Positions 1-8,736 of a DNA stretch of 64,000 nt are shown in pieces. The position numbers and the translations under genes were made by a program. Origin of the DNA: Clostridium carboxidivorans P7 (GTDB taxonomy: Bacteria > Bacillota > Clostridia > Clostridiales > Clostridiaceae). Location: assembly GCF_001038625.1 (NCBI RefSeq), contig NZ_CP011803.1:434001-498000 (forward strand). Direction: 5' to 3'. The first letter of the stretch is position 1; each line of letters starts with the position of its first letter. Below the pieces are notes generated by a model. The model was not told the DNA's origin. It did not search any database and was given only the letters and a program-made list of their open reading frames with translations.

Positions 1-818
1 GATCAATGCCTTTTGTTCCTGTAATTAGCAAAATATTAAAAGCCAGTGGCGTTGCACAAGCTTTTGGTTATACAGGAATACTTCAAGGTGTTATTGTTGT
101 AATTATTGCATTCATTCTACGTTATCCTGTTGGCTCAAAAATGCCTAGTCAAAAAGAAAAAGCTGCTAAAGCTGATCCTGCAAAAATTGGATTCAGTCCT
201 AGTGAAGTATTAAAAACTCCTCATTTCTGGCTGATATGGACAATGTTCTTTTCTATTAGTGTTGGTGGACTTATAGTTACAGCTAATACAAAACCATTTG
301 GTACAAAATTAGGAATAGCTTCTTCAGTTATTATAGCTGCTGTTATGATGAATAGCCTTGCTAATGGCATAGGAAGAGTTTTCTGGGGAACTGTTTCTGA
401 TAAGCTAGGTCGTGCAAGAACAATGTTTATATCCTTTGGTTTAAATGCAATTTTCTTATTCTTGTTGCCTATGTTTGGAGGAAAAAGTGGTGCTGCATAT
501 GTAATTCTTTTAATGTGCGTAATGTTTACATGGGGTCAGTTATTTAGTTTATTCCCATCAATAAATGCTGATATGTTTGGCTCAACTTATGCTGCTACTA
601 ACTATGGATTTATATATAGTGGTAAAGGATTTGCTTCTATTTTAGGTGGTGGACTAGGAGCTGCACTTGCTGCTCACTATAGTTGGAATGTTGTATTTAC
701 AGTTGCAGCATTATTTTCATTGTATGCATCATTGATGTCTTTAGTTTTACCAAGAATACCAAAGCCTGTAAGAAGACAGAATACTATAGATAATTCTAAA
801 CCTACTATCCCTCAATAG
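1..818 (+). CDS. MFS transporter, oxalate/formate antiporter (OFA) family, 3' part
   Basis: Only the C-terminal part is present: the frame is open to base 1, so the first Met (base 6) is internal and the true start lies upstream. About 271 residues remain of a family usually 400-440 long. Visible are a hydrophobic helix, a charged cytoplasmic loop (KEKAAKADP), then the segment GFSPSEVLKTPHFWLIW, which matches the start of the second six-helix bundle in OFA carriers, followed by five or six more membrane helices and a short polar tail. OFA members exchange small carboxylates such as oxalate or formate across the cell membrane; the substrate here cannot be read from sequence. A hairpin and a MITE-like element follow the stop. 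Family assignment is fairly secure, substrate is not. Confidence 0.8.
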   Translation, partial: SMPFVPVISKILKASGVAQAFGYTGILQGVIVVIIAFILRYPVGSKMPSQKEKAAKADPAKIGFSPSEVLKTPHFWLIWTMFFSISVGGLIVTANTKPFGTKLGIASSVIIAAVMMNSLANGIGRVFWGTVSDKLGRARTMFISFGLNAIFLFLLPMFGGKSGAAYVILLMCVMFTWGQLFSLFPSINADMFGSTYAATNYGFIYSGKGFASILGGGLGAALAAHYSWNVVFTVAALFSLYASLMSLVLPRIPKPVRRQNTIDNSKPTIPQ

Positions 819-869
819 TATTTGGTTTGTCCTTAAATATAGTATTTCGGTAAGCCGGTTCTTACTATT

Positions 870-897
870 GGGAATATATTTCGTGGAATATATTCCC
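870..897. terminator. 11-bp perfect hairpin after the MFS gene
   Basis: GGGAATATATT and AATATATTCCC form a perfect 11-bp stem around a 6-nt loop, 52 bases after the MFS stop codon. There is no strong T-tract on either side, so it may act as an mRNA 3'-end stabiliser or weak terminator rather than a classic intrinsic terminator. Confidence 0.5.
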
Positions 898-920
898 ATC
901 TACTTATTGTAGTATAACAT

Positions 921-1119
921 AATATTTAAAGTATTGCAATAGTATTTGGTATACCAAACACTATTTTTAAAATAAAATTATGTGTTAAATACTCATGTTT
1001 TTTAATGAGCACTACATTAAAATTTGCCCTCTGCCCTATTGTCCTAAATAAGAATCAGTTGATATAAATTCAAAATGTAAATTCTGGATACCAAATGCTA
1101 TTGCAATATTTTAAAGAGT
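921..1119. repeat. MITE-like element bounded by ~30-bp inverted repeats
   Basis: Bases 921-952 and 1088-1119 are imperfect inverted copies of each other; the inner 20 bases (933-952, ATTGCAATAGTATTTGGTAT, against 1088-1107) differ at one position. A second inverted repeat (938-950 with 953-965, one mismatch) sits in the left end, and the same ATAGTATTTGGT string occurs again just after the MFS stop (near 815-826). The roughly 135 bp between the arms encodes nothing. The shape suits a miniature inverted-repeat element or a decayed insertion sequence; no transposase is present. Confidence 0.45.
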
Positions 1120-1135
1120 ATTAAAGTTATATTTT

Positions 1136-2863
1136 TCATACCTTAAACATTAATGAAAATTTTTCAAGGTTATCTGCACTATCTTTTATATGATGTACTT
1201 GTTCAACTATATAATTTGTCATTTCTACTACACTAGATGTTTTAGAAGCTATATTTGTAGTACCTTCAGCACCTTCATTTGAGGCTAAAGTTATTCCATT
1301 TAATGATTCGGTCATGTTTAACATTAGCTTTTGGATTTGTTCAGTTGCTATGCTAAAATCATTGGATAAATTGAAGACACTTTCTGCGTCCTTATTATAG
1401 GTTTCTCCTGTTTGAACCATTGTGATATAGTCATTATGTACTTGTTTGTCAACAAATTCCAATATTTCATTAGAGCTTTCTGTTAGATTTTTTACTGAGT
1501 TTAATACTATTTCTGTTATGTTTTGTATTTCACCTACAGTGGTTGCAGAGCTCTCTGCTAGCTTTCTTATTTCATCTGATACTACTGCAAATCCTTTACC
1601 AGCTTCACCAGCTCTAGCAGCTTCTATAGCTGCATTTAGTGCAAGAAGATTAGTTTCAGATGTGATTTGTAATATGGTATCAGATAGAACTTTGATTTGT
1701 TCAACTGCTTTTGATTTTTCTATTGCATTTTTTAAATTTTTATTAGTTGAAGAATATACCTCATTTGCACTTTTTTGAGAGGATAACGCGATTGATTTTA
1801 CTGAAGTTGCTCTACTACTTATTTCCTTTGATCTTAGAGCAGTTTCTTTAGCTTTATAGGTAACATCCTCTATAGTGTCTTTTATTTGATGCGATGTAGC
1901 ATTAATTTCTTGTGTGGATGCAGAAGTTTCTTCCATACCAGCTGAAAGCTGCTCTGTTGTTGCAGATACATCTTGTATATCCATATTTAGTTTTATTAAA
2001 CTATTATCAGCGTTGTTGAGCATAGACTTAATACTAGAGGACTCATTAATTACAGATATTAAAGCTTCTCTTATAGAAATTTTCATTTTATCTATAGCCT
2101 GCAGCATTGTGCCAAATTCATCTTTACTGCTTAATAAGTTAGGTGGTATATCTTTAGTAAAATCTCCTGTAGCGAGTATTCCCAGATAGTTTGTTGCTGC
2201 ATTTAATGAAAATACAATAGGTTTTACTATTAAAACTGTAAGCAAAGCACCCAGAAGTATAGCGATAATTAAAATAATTGTAGACATCCTTAGAGATTGG
2301 TTATAAGCTATTTGAGTTTGATTATATGTTTCATCAACTTTTTTCATATGGTATTTAACTAGAGCATTTGCTCCAGAACGAAAACTGTCTAAAACACTTG
2401 TGTTGTTAGCAGAAAAATAAGCATATATATCTTCAGATTTTACATTTCCAGAAGAAGACATATCTCTTATTTTTGTGCATACTTCAGTGTATTTTGGTAA
2501 CTGTTTTTCTAGTTTATTCACAGAATCTTTTTCTGATTGAGTTAAATTAAGGGTTTTATATTCAGCAAGATCATTTTTTATTCCTTTAAACTTTGAATCT
2601 ATTTCATCTAAGAAAGCCTTTTGATTTTGCTTATTTCCATTGTTTTGAATTAAATTAAGTAAATCATATTGTACAGTTCTGGACTGTATTCGCATGTCGT
2701 CCATTATATTTATAGCTTTAATATTTTGATTATGAATGTTAGATATGTCTTTATTTGACTTTCCGTTAAAATAATATCCTGTAAAACTGATAATAAAACA
2801 AAATGATAATAAAATAACAGATAATATTGAAATTTTATATAGCATTTTTAAATTTTTAAACAT
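1136..2863 (-). CDS. Methyl-accepting chemotaxis protein with 4HB sensor domain
   Basis: A 575-residue membrane chemoreceptor that would feed CheA/CheW. Order: TM1 (about 11-30), a periplasm-type helical sensor of about 160 residues resembling the 4HB_MCP family (helices rich in N, Q and K), TM2 (about 193-214), HAMP, then the MCP signalling hairpin. The hairpin tip reads [20 protein letters not shown], the canonical CheA/CheW contact with its conserved Arg. The start is supported by an AGGAGG site just upstream on the minus strand. The signalling region is closely like that of the MCP at 38.4 kb, including a shared FVD..V.NDY segment, so the two may be paralogues with different sensors. It is transcribed alone and no che genes are nearby. 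Ligand unknown. Confidence 0.93.
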   Translation of the reverse strand: MFKNLKMLYKISILSVILLSFCFIISFTGYYFNGKSNKDISNIHNQNIKAINIMDDMRIQSRTVQYDLLNLIQNNGNKQNQKAFLDEIDSKFKGIKNDLAEYKTLNLTQSEKDSVNKLEKQLPKYTEVCTKIRDMSSSGNVKSEDIYAYFSANNTSVLDSFRSGANALVKYHMKKVDETYNQTQIAYNQSLRMSTIILIIAILLGALLTVLIVKPIVFSLNAATNYLGILATGDFTKDIPPNLLSSKDEFGTMLQAIDKMKISIREALISVINESSSIKSMLNNADNSLIKLNMDIQDVSATTEQLSAGMEETSASTQEINATSHQIKDTIEDVTYKAKETALRSKEISSRATSVKSIALSSQKSANEVYSSTNKNLKNAIEKSKAVEQIKVLSDTILQITSETNLLALNAAIEAARAGEAGKGFAVVSDEIRKLAESSATTVGEIQNITEIVLNSVKNLTESSNEILEFVDKQVHNDYITMVQTGETYNKDAESVFNLSNDFSIATEQIQKLMLNMTESLNGITLASNEGAEGTTNIASKTSSVVEMTNYIVEQVHHIKDSADNLEKFSLMFKV

Positions 2864-3264
2864 TTATATGCCTCCTACGCTATTTTAAATTTTATTTTCA
2901 ATTGGGAAAATATAGAGGTTTATATAAGTTTTGTGAGTATTAAATAATAAAAAAATTATTTGTTTTAATATTAAGTTGAGTGTATATAAAAATACAATTA
3001 ATAATCTTGCTAAAATTATACTATATAAGGATTTTAACGTCAAATTGTGAGAAAATAGAATATAATCAAACAACTATTTTGATATTATGGAAACTATAGT
3101 AAAAGTCTTTATCTATTATAAATAATTTTAATTATGAAAATAAGCTTACTTGTGGAGAATTTACGATCAATGAGGAGAGTGTTTGAAAATTAAAAGAACT
3201 TATTGATGAGTTTTAACTAAAAACTGATAAGTAATAGGTTATATTATAAAATTGGAGATATAAT
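2864..3264. other. Intergenic region, AT-rich, with a possible decayed coding fragment
   Basis: There is no convincing gene. Bases about 3133-3207 (plus strand) read as a coding-like peptide NYENKLTCGEFTINEESV, a TGA stop, then KLKELIDEF and a stop. This looks like a small remnant of a broken gene but is too short to identify. A 62-codon minus-strand frame near the MCP start has no ribosome site and a low-complexity hydrophobic product, and is not called. Confidence 0.3.
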
Positions 3265-3265
3265 G

Positions 3266-3296
3266 AAAGGCTTACAGACAAAAACTGTGAGCCTTT
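3266..3296 (-). terminator. Hairpin overlapping the stop codon of the MEDS histidine kinase
   Basis: AAAGGCTTACAG pairs with CTGTGAGCCTTT (one G-T position) around an A-rich loop. The right arm overlaps the TAA stop of the kinase gene; reading on the minus strand, a weak T-rich run follows. Confidence 0.6.
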
Positions 3297-4758
3297 AAAT
3301 ACTATAAATATCGGAAAACTCAATGTTGACTTTTTCCATGCAATCTTGATTTTCGTTTAATAGAGTAGAACTAGAAGTTGGTATTTTTTCAGGTATCGTT
3401 CTTATAGGAAATTTCATGGTAAATTCACTTCCTACACCAAGAGTGCTATTGACAGTTATTTTACCACCATGTTTTTCAACTAATGATTTTACTATGGCTA
3501 GTCCTACACCACTTCCTTCACATTCTCTTGATAGCGATTTATCAATTTGATAGAAGCGTTCAAATATAATTGGAAGTTTGTCTTTGGGTATTCCTTTTCC
3601 GTCATCCTTTACTGAGATAATTAAATGATCCTGTTTATCATATAAGCTGACCCATATATTGCCTTCAGGTTTTGCGAATTTTATTGCATTTGAAATCAGA
3701 TTTAATATTATTCTTTCAAACTGATCTATATCAATAGCCATTATCTTTTCTTCCACATCAGTGTCAAAGGTTATTTTTATACCATTAGATTTTATATATT
3801 CTGCTACTGACAGCACAGTATTTTCAACTACTTCTACAACATTTAAATTTTTTAATTGAATATCAAAAAAATCTGAATCTATTTTCGTTAAATCAATTAT
3901 ATTGTTTACTAATCTTAATAATCTATAGCTGTTTTGTTTAATTATATCAATATACTTTTTTTCAGTATTTTCATTAATTTTTTCATTTAAATGTGTAGAG
4001 TTTTTTTCATTTAGTAGTTGTAATGCTGATAAAATGATAGTTAAAGGCGTCTTTAATTCATGCGAAATATTTGAAAAAAATTCAGTTCTTAGTTTATTAT
4101 ACTCTAGTGCTTCTCCTAGCATTTTATTACTTTCTTTTAGTTTAATTTCTTTTAGTTCTAATTCAGAATTTTTCAGTACAGACCATTCAGCTTCATTTTT
4201 TATTAAAGTGTATTTATGATTACGAATGACATCAGCAATTTGGAAAGAAGTACATTTCAATAAATTATATAGGCATATAATTGTAAAAGGAAGATTGCCA
4301 ATAATATTATTAAGATGAGTTTCATAATCAGAAAAGCTGAACCATAAATTTTTATCAATCCAACCAATATCTCCAATAGCTTTTACTCCTGCAAAGCCTT
4401 TAGTCTTAGCAAATTCTATATATTTAAGCCATCTATTTGTCACTTTTTCTCTGTGAAAATTACCATCTTTAATATACCAATCAATATAAGGTATTAACAA
4501 TAGCTGACGTTTCATGATATATTGTTCTATATCATTGATGGATTTTTTCAATATTTTTATAATCACATTTTTATCAATGCCACTATAAACCCAAATACAT
4601 AGCTCGTTGTTTTCAAGCCCAGCTTTAATATAATTTATTAATATATCTGAGAAATCATCTCTTGATAAATAAAACATACACATATGCGTACCCCATGATA
4701 TTTTTCCAAGACCCTTAATTCCTGATTCTCTTAGTATTTCCAATTTTATTCCCCCCAT
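3295..4758 (-). CDS. MEDS-domain sensor histidine kinase
   Basis: A soluble 487-residue hybrid. The N-terminal ~190 residues (GTHMCMFYLSRDDF, AGLENNELCIWV, IGDIGW) match the MEDS (DcmR-type) sensory domain, followed by a short coiled linker, HisKA (about 225-290; H-box FFSNISHELKTPL with the phospho-accepting His) and HATPase_c (about 335-450; N box NLISNAIKFA, G1 DDGKGIP, G2 GSGVGLAIV). All catalytic boxes are intact. No transmembrane segment is visible, so it should sense a cytoplasmic signal. No response regulator gene adjoins it. Start choice is uncertain: the ATG has a distant AGGGGA, while a TTG six codons in is preceded at ideal distance by GGGGGGA. MEDS proteins are known from one-carbon and dichloromethane sensing, but the ligand here cannot be inferred. 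Confidence 0.9.
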   Translation of the reverse strand: MGGIKLEILRESGIKGLGKISWGTHMCMFYLSRDDFSDILINYIKAGLENNELCIWVYSGIDKNVIIKILKKSINDIEQYIMKRQLLLIPYIDWYIKDGNFHREKVTNRWLKYIEFAKTKGFAGVKAIGDIGWIDKNLWFSFSDYETHLNNIIGNLPFTIICLYNLLKCTSFQIADVIRNHKYTLIKNEAEWSVLKNSELELKEIKLKESNKMLGEALEYNKLRTEFFSNISHELKTPLTIILSALQLLNEKNSTHLNEKINENTEKKYIDIIKQNSYRLLRLVNNIIDLTKIDSDFFDIQLKNLNVVEVVENTVLSVAEYIKSNGIKITFDTDVEEKIMAIDIDQFERIILNLISNAIKFAKPEGNIWVSLYDKQDHLIISVKDDGKGIPKDKLPIIFERFYQIDKSLSRECEGSGVGLAIVKSLVEKHGGKITVNSTLGVGSEFTMKFPIRTIPEKIPTSSSTLLNENQDCMEKVNIEFSDIYSI

Positions 4759-5176
4759 AAAATTTATTTTCCCCTATAAATGAGTATTTTATTTTGGTTA
4801 AAAATTAAACATATAAGTATTTTATTTTTAGAGTTCATCAGAAGGCTTGCAAACAAGCTAGTTGTATTTTTAGTACGCTTCAAGTCTAATTATTTTTTCT
4901 TAAAATTTATCCTAAAATATAAAGTAACGAATTATATATATAATACCACAATTAGTCATAAAATTCTATATAATGTATATTGTATCAAAAAAATACATAA
5001 AAGTTGAATATTCTAATCACTTTAAAATATTTCATGGTGAATTTAGACATATTAAACATTAAATGGGAAATATTACATGTATATTAGTGTAATCATTAAC
5101 TACAATGTATACAATTGTAATGAAGTTTTAACAATCATGTATTAAAAAAACAACAAATGATAGATAAAAATCTTCG
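4759..5176. other. Intergenic region between divergent genes, no gene seen
   Basis: Very AT-rich spacer between the kinase (minus) and the cation transporter (plus). A 75-codon plus-strand frame at 4780-5007 has no ribosome site and a low-complexity Lys/Ile/Phe product; it is treated as chance. No structured RNA was recognised here. Confidence 0.4.
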
Positions 5177-5177
5177 T

Positions 5178-5220
5178 ATCACAGGAAAGACATAATTTAA
5201 CATGTTTTCTGTGGTATAAT
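5178..5220 (+). promoter_or_regulatory. Extended -10 promoter with overlapping inverted repeat, cation transporter
   Basis: TGGTATAAT at 5212-5220 is an extended -10 box 36 bases upstream of the transporter start. An inverted repeat, ATCACAGGAAA with TTTTCTGTGGT (wobble pairs allowed, near 5178-5214), ends directly at the -10, so it could be an operator for a metal-responsive repressor or a hairpin. The regulator is not identified. Confidence 0.4.
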
Positions 5221-5255
5221 CATCAATAATGAATAAAAATTAAAGGAGTGATAAT

Positions 5256-6437
5256 GTGACAGGGAAATATATAGTGTCCCGTTTTATAAAAAATTATGAG
5301 GATACTAATGATATAAAGGTAAGAGAAAGGTATGGTATTTTAAGTGGTATTTTAGGAATAATAATAAATTTAATCCTTTTTATAGTGGAAATTATTATTG
5401 GATTTATAACGAATAGTATTGCTATAGTTGCTGATGCCTTTCATAATTTAATTGATGTAACAAGTTCTGTAATATCTCTTGTTGGTTTTAGATTATCAAA
5501 TAAACCAGCAGATAAAAATCATCCTTTTGGTCATGGAAGAATGGAGTATATATCTGCACTTATAGTTGCATTTTTAATTTTAATGGTTGGATTTGAATTT
5601 GTTAAAACTTCTTTTGACAGAATTATGCATCCAGAGCCAGTAATCTTTAATGTTACCACCTTAATAATTATAGCTTTCGCCATACCTTTAAAGTTATGGC
5701 TCAGTTATTTTAATAAATCTTTAGGTAAAATAATTAATTCATCTACCCTTGAAGCTACAGGTAGAGATGCTTTAAATGATGTGGCAATATTAAGTGGTGT
5801 AATTATTTCATTATCATTTAGTTACATATTTAAAGTAAATATAGATGGATATGTCAGTATGATTGTAGCAATATTTATAATGCTGTCAGGAATATCCTTA
5901 ATAAAAGAAACAATAAATCCACTTTTAGGCGAAGCGCCTGATCCAGAGTTAGTAAATGAAATAAAAGCTTCAGTACTTAAATATGAACATATTTTAGGTG
6001 TACATGATATTATAATTCACAATTATGGTCCTGGAAGGTCAATGGCTTCTCTTCATGCAGAAGTTCCAAGTAATATATCAATTATGAAAATCCATGAAAT
6101 AATTGATAGAGGGGAAAGAGAACTTTCAGAAAAATATAATATGTTCGTTGTTATTCACATGGACCCAGTATGCCGTAATTCAAAAGAAATAATTGATGCT
6201 AGACATGCAGTTCAAGGAATACTTGAAAAATTTCCTGTTATAAGTTCTTTTCATGACCTTAGAATAATAGGAGAAGGCGAAAATAAGAATCTTGTTTTTG
6301 ATATAGTAATAGGTTTTGATAAGGAGATAACAGAAGAAGCTGAAGAAAAACTTAAATTAGATATTGATACTGAAATTAAGGCTGAGCATGCTGGATATAA
6401 TGTAGTTGTAACTATTGATAGGGATTATGCAAGTTAA
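5256..6437 (+). CDS. Cation diffusion facilitator (CDF) family metal exporter
   Basis: A 393-residue membrane protein that would export divalent metal (Zn, Fe, Mn or Cd) in exchange for protons. Six membrane helices lie in the first ~230 residues. The metal-site motifs are visible: DAFHNLID in TM2, the loop signature NHPFGHGRMEY, and GRDALND in TM5; a cytoplasmic ZT-dimer-like domain follows (HDIIIHNYGPGRSMASLHAEV). It is longer than the minimal family (about 300) because of an extra C-terminal domain that repeats the ferredoxin-like fold pattern. GTG start with GGAG eight bases upstream. The DUF116 gene starts 23 bases after its stop, so the two are probably cotranscribed. The metal cannot be assigned. 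Confidence 0.9.
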   Translation: MTGKYIVSRFIKNYEDTNDIKVRERYGILSGILGIIINLILFIVEIIIGFITNSIAIVADAFHNLIDVTSSVISLVGFRLSNKPADKNHPFGHGRMEYISALIVAFLILMVGFEFVKTSFDRIMHPEPVIFNVTTLIIIAFAIPLKLWLSYFNKSLGKIINSSTLEATGRDALNDVAILSGVIISLSFSYIFKVNIDGYVSMIVAIFIMLSGISLIKETINPLLGEAPDPELVNEIKASVLKYEHILGVHDIIIHNYGPGRSMASLHAEVPSNISIMKIHEIIDRGERELSEKYNMFVVIHMDPVCRNSKEIIDARHAVQGILEKFPVISSFHDLRIIGEGENKNLVFDIVIGFDKEITEEAEEKLKLDIDTEIKAEHAGYNVVVTIDRDYAS

Positions 6438-6460
6438 TTTGTGATGAGGTGAAATTAATT

Positions 6461-7612
6461 ATGAATGTAATTACCTATTCTCTAAAAAGTGAAAATATCA
6501 ATTCAGATTTGTATTATAAGGAAATATCATTAGTTTCAGTTAAAGTTCTAGAAAAACTTAAAAATTCAGTCCTTTCAATAATTGATGATTTTGAAGGCTT
6601 TATAAAAAAAAGGAATATAGAAGAATGTAGAAGTAATGAGGAATATATGTTAGAGTTTCTTACCATTGGGGTTTTACTTATTGTATACATGAATAGGGCT
6701 AGAAAATTGAATTTAGTTCCCCAAAAAGTGCTTTTATATTTATCTGTGTTTAGAAATAATATTAAGCCTTTCAAACCTGCATTGAATAAGCTTAAAGGTA
6801 TATTATCAACAACCTTTCTTAGTGAAAATAGAGAAGAGAGTACAATTTCAGAACAAGTGTATTTTGGTGATTTTGTTAATTTGATCAAGTGGATGGAGGC
6901 TTCAGGTGATTTTAAGTTTTCCTTAGATAGGTTAATTAATTGGTATAAGTTTCTTAAAAGTAAACCTGAAAAGTATAGAAATGAATTTGTTAGTAAAGCT
7001 AATTTTATTGCTAAATGGTTTAAAACAGAAGGAAGTAGAGATCTTGGTAAATACACATCACAAGTAAATAATTTCTTAAATCAAAGTTATCCAAAGTACA
7101 AATTTAGAGAAGATATGATATTTTGTGGTAGAAAAGAAATAGAATATCATCTTAATATGGTTGGTGCTGAAATACTTAATAAAGCCTTTAAAGAGAATTT
7201 TATTAAAACAAAATATAAAATGGTTTTAGTGCCTTCTTGTATGAGGTTTCATAATGATATTAAGTGTAAGGCTAAGAAAACTGATAAAGGTTATTTATGT
7301 GCAAGCTGTACTGAAAGTTGCAGAGTGAATAAGCTTTCTCAAATGGGCAGTAAGCATGATTTTAAAGTATATATGATATCTCATGAATCAGAAGCTTTTT
7401 CAAAGGAAAAAATAAAAAAAGGAGAAATTGGAGTTGTGGGAGTAGCCTGTGTTCTCAACTTGCTTGAAGGTGGATGGAGAGCAAAAAGTTTAAATTTTGT
7501 ACCACAATGTGTAATACTAGACTACTGTGGTTGTAAAAATCATTGGCATAAAGAAGGAATACAAACGGATATAAATATTAAGCAGTTAAAAAGGGTATTG
7601 CAAATTTTATAA
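6461..7612 (+). CDS. DUF116 family protein
   Basis: A protein of about 383 residues. The N-terminal ~220 residues are helical without recognised motifs. The C-terminal ~160 residues match the DUF116 family: VPSCMRFHNDIKCKA, CASCTESCRV, VVGVACVLNLLEGGW and DYCGCKNHW supply many conserved Cys and His, suggesting metal or Fe-S binding. Function is unknown in the family. ATG 6461 is preferred over an in-frame GTG at 6449, because GAGGTG lies nine bases before the ATG and nothing suitable precedes the GTG. Probably in one transcript with the CDF exporter. Its 3' end converges on the UPF0060 gene and shares a hairpin with it. Confidence 0.8.
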   Translation: MNVITYSLKSENINSDLYYKEISLVSVKVLEKLKNSVLSIIDDFEGFIKKRNIEECRSNEEYMLEFLTIGVLLIVYMNRARKLNLVPQKVLLYLSVFRNNIKPFKPALNKLKGILSTTFLSENREESTISEQVYFGDFVNLIKWMEASGDFKFSLDRLINWYKFLKSKPEKYRNEFVSKANFIAKWFKTEGSRDLGKYTSQVNNFLNQSYPKYKFREDMIFCGRKEIEYHLNMVGAEILNKAFKENFIKTKYKMVLVPSCMRFHNDIKCKAKKTDKGYLCASCTESCRVNKLSQMGSKHDFKVYMISHESEAFSKEKIKKGEIGVVGVACVLNLLEGGWRAKSLNFVPQCVILDYCGCKNHWHKEGIQTDINIKQLKRVLQIL

Positions 7613-7644
7613 TCATGTACTATCCTCTTGGATAATACATGATT
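7611..7644. terminator. Shared hairpin at the convergence of DUF116 and UPF0060 genes
   Basis: AATCATGTACTATCC pairs with GGATAATACATGATT (15 bp, one mismatch) around a TCTT loop. The two stop codons are only a few bases apart, and most of the hairpin lies inside the last codons of the minus-strand gene, so one structure can serve both transcripts. Confidence 0.65.
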
Positions 7645-7955
7645 ACTAAAACTCCAATAAGTGCAATAGCTCCTCCAATTAAGTCAAACTTGTCTGGAAT
7701 AACACTATCTATTTTCCATCCCCATAGAATTGAAAGAACGATAAATATTCCTCCATAAGCGGCATATACTCGTCCAAAACTATTACTTGGTGGTTGTAAT
7801 GTGGGTACTACTCCGTAAATTATTAGGCTTATAGCTCCAGCTAGACCGTACCATATGCTTTTGCCATCTCTTAACCAAAGCCACACAAAATAACCTCCAC
7901 CTATTTCAAATACTCCTGCCAGTACAAAATAGAAAATTGATTTAAGTATTTCCAT
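7620..7955 (-). CDS. UPF0060 (YnfA-type) small membrane protein
   Basis: A 111-residue protein with four membrane helices, of the usual length for UPF0060. Characteristic sequence: [15 protein letters not shown], then [27 protein letters not shown] and [12 protein letters not shown]. It belongs to the drug/metabolite transporter-like superfamily, but no substrate is established for the family. A short spacer separates it from the GNAT gene upstream, with a GGAGAAG-type ribosome site before the ATG. Confidence 0.9.
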   Translation of the reverse strand: MEILKSIFYFVLAGVFEIGGGYFVWLWLRDGKSIWYGLAGAISLIIYGVVPTLQPPSNSFGRVYAAYGGIFIVLSILWGWKIDSVIPDKFDLIGGAIALIGVLVIMYYPRG

Positions 7956-7996
7956 AAATAACTTCTCCTTTGTTTTTAAGCTAATATCAGCTATAT

Positions 7997-8539
7997 CTAT
8001 TTAACTTGTTTAGTAGTGTAAGTTTCCTTTGTCATCAAGTATGAAGGGTGATTCAGCCCTGTTGGTGAATAAAATTCATCATGGGTATATACAAATCCAA
8101 GCTTTTTAAGCAATCCAGCAGATGCTGTGTTTTTAGGATTGTGTCCTGCAAAAAGTGCATTAACTCCAAGGGTATTAAAAGCATACTCTATAATTGCAGA
8201 ACTTGCTTCTTTAGCAAATCCTTTCCCCCAATACTGTTGTTTTAAATGTATTCCCATTTCCCAAATATTGTTTTTAGGATCATATGGCCTCAGGCCACAG
8301 CATCCTATATTTTTATTAGTTTCTACGAGGTAAAGTGGAAAATATTGAACATTAGCATTAGTATAAGTTTCTATTTCCTTTTTGAGCCTTTCACATACTT
8401 GCTTTTCTGACATTTTACCATTTGATGTAATAAATTTTGTTACCTCTGGGTTTCCCCAAAGCTCTAAAGCATCAGATATATCTTCTTCGCTCCATAGTGA
8501 AAATCCTAATCTTTTTGTACTCAAAAAAAATTTTTTCAT
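7997..8539 (-). CDS. GNAT family N-acetyltransferase (RimJ/RimL type)
   Basis: About 180 residues, transferring acetyl from acetyl-CoA to an N-terminal or small-molecule amine. The start [16 protein letters not shown] fits the RimJ/RimL group (TxRL near the start). The acetyl-CoA loop is [17 protein letters not shown] with the Gln/Arg-x-x-Gly-x-Gly/Ala-type core, followed by [16 protein letters not shown], the typical penultimate motif. The ATG at 8539 is preferred to a frame opening 23 codons upstream: AAAGGA precedes it and the extra N-terminus is not family-like. Substrate unknown. It lies on the minus strand upstream of UPF0060 and may share its transcript. Confidence 0.88.
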   Translation of the reverse strand: MKKFFLSTKRLGFSLWSEEDISDALELWGNPEVTKFITSNGKMSEKQVCERLKKEIETYTNANVQYFPLYLVETNKNIGCCGLRPYDPKNNIWEMGIHLKQQYWGKGFAKEASSAIIEYAFNTLGVNALFAGHNPKNTASAGLLKKLGFVYTHDEFYSPTGLNHPSYLMTKETYTTKQVK

Positions 8540-8676
8540 AATTATATCCATTCCTTTTCTTATTTTGTTTATATAATTTATTTTACATGATTTTAAAAGT
8601 TGTAACAATCTTAGTCTTAGAAATGCTGGCGAATGGAAAGGTATAATATGTTATTAAAATAACTTTATAAAGTGGA

Positions 8677-8710
8677 TTGAAAAAGTTATTTTAAAATGTT
8701 ATACTAAGTT
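8677..8710 (+). promoter_or_regulatory. xylA promoter with motif shared with the ROK regulator gene
   Basis: TTGAAA (8677-8682), a 17-base spacer and TATACT (8700-8705) make a good SigA-type promoter about 30 bases upstream of the xylA start. The surrounding AATGTTATACTAAGTT is repeated exactly at 11795-11810 in front of the ROK regulator, where it also supplies the -10. Sharing across two promoters of one pathway suggests an operator overlapping the -10. Confidence 0.6.
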
Positions 8711-8736
8711 TGATAATAAAAGAGGGAGTGATTGTG

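Noticed and set aside
1446..1778. Long frames opposite MCP signalling domains (also near 43859, 38890 and 9663)
   Set aside because: Shadows of strongly coding regions on the other strand, without ribosome sites.
2885..3073. 62-codon minus-strand frame upstream of the first MCP
   Set aside because: No ribosome site, low-complexity Leu/Ile/Phe product, in an AT-rich promoter region.
4780..5007. 75-codon plus-strand frame before the cation exporter
   Set aside because: No Shine-Dalgarno, low-complexity Lys/Ile product, no family resemblance.
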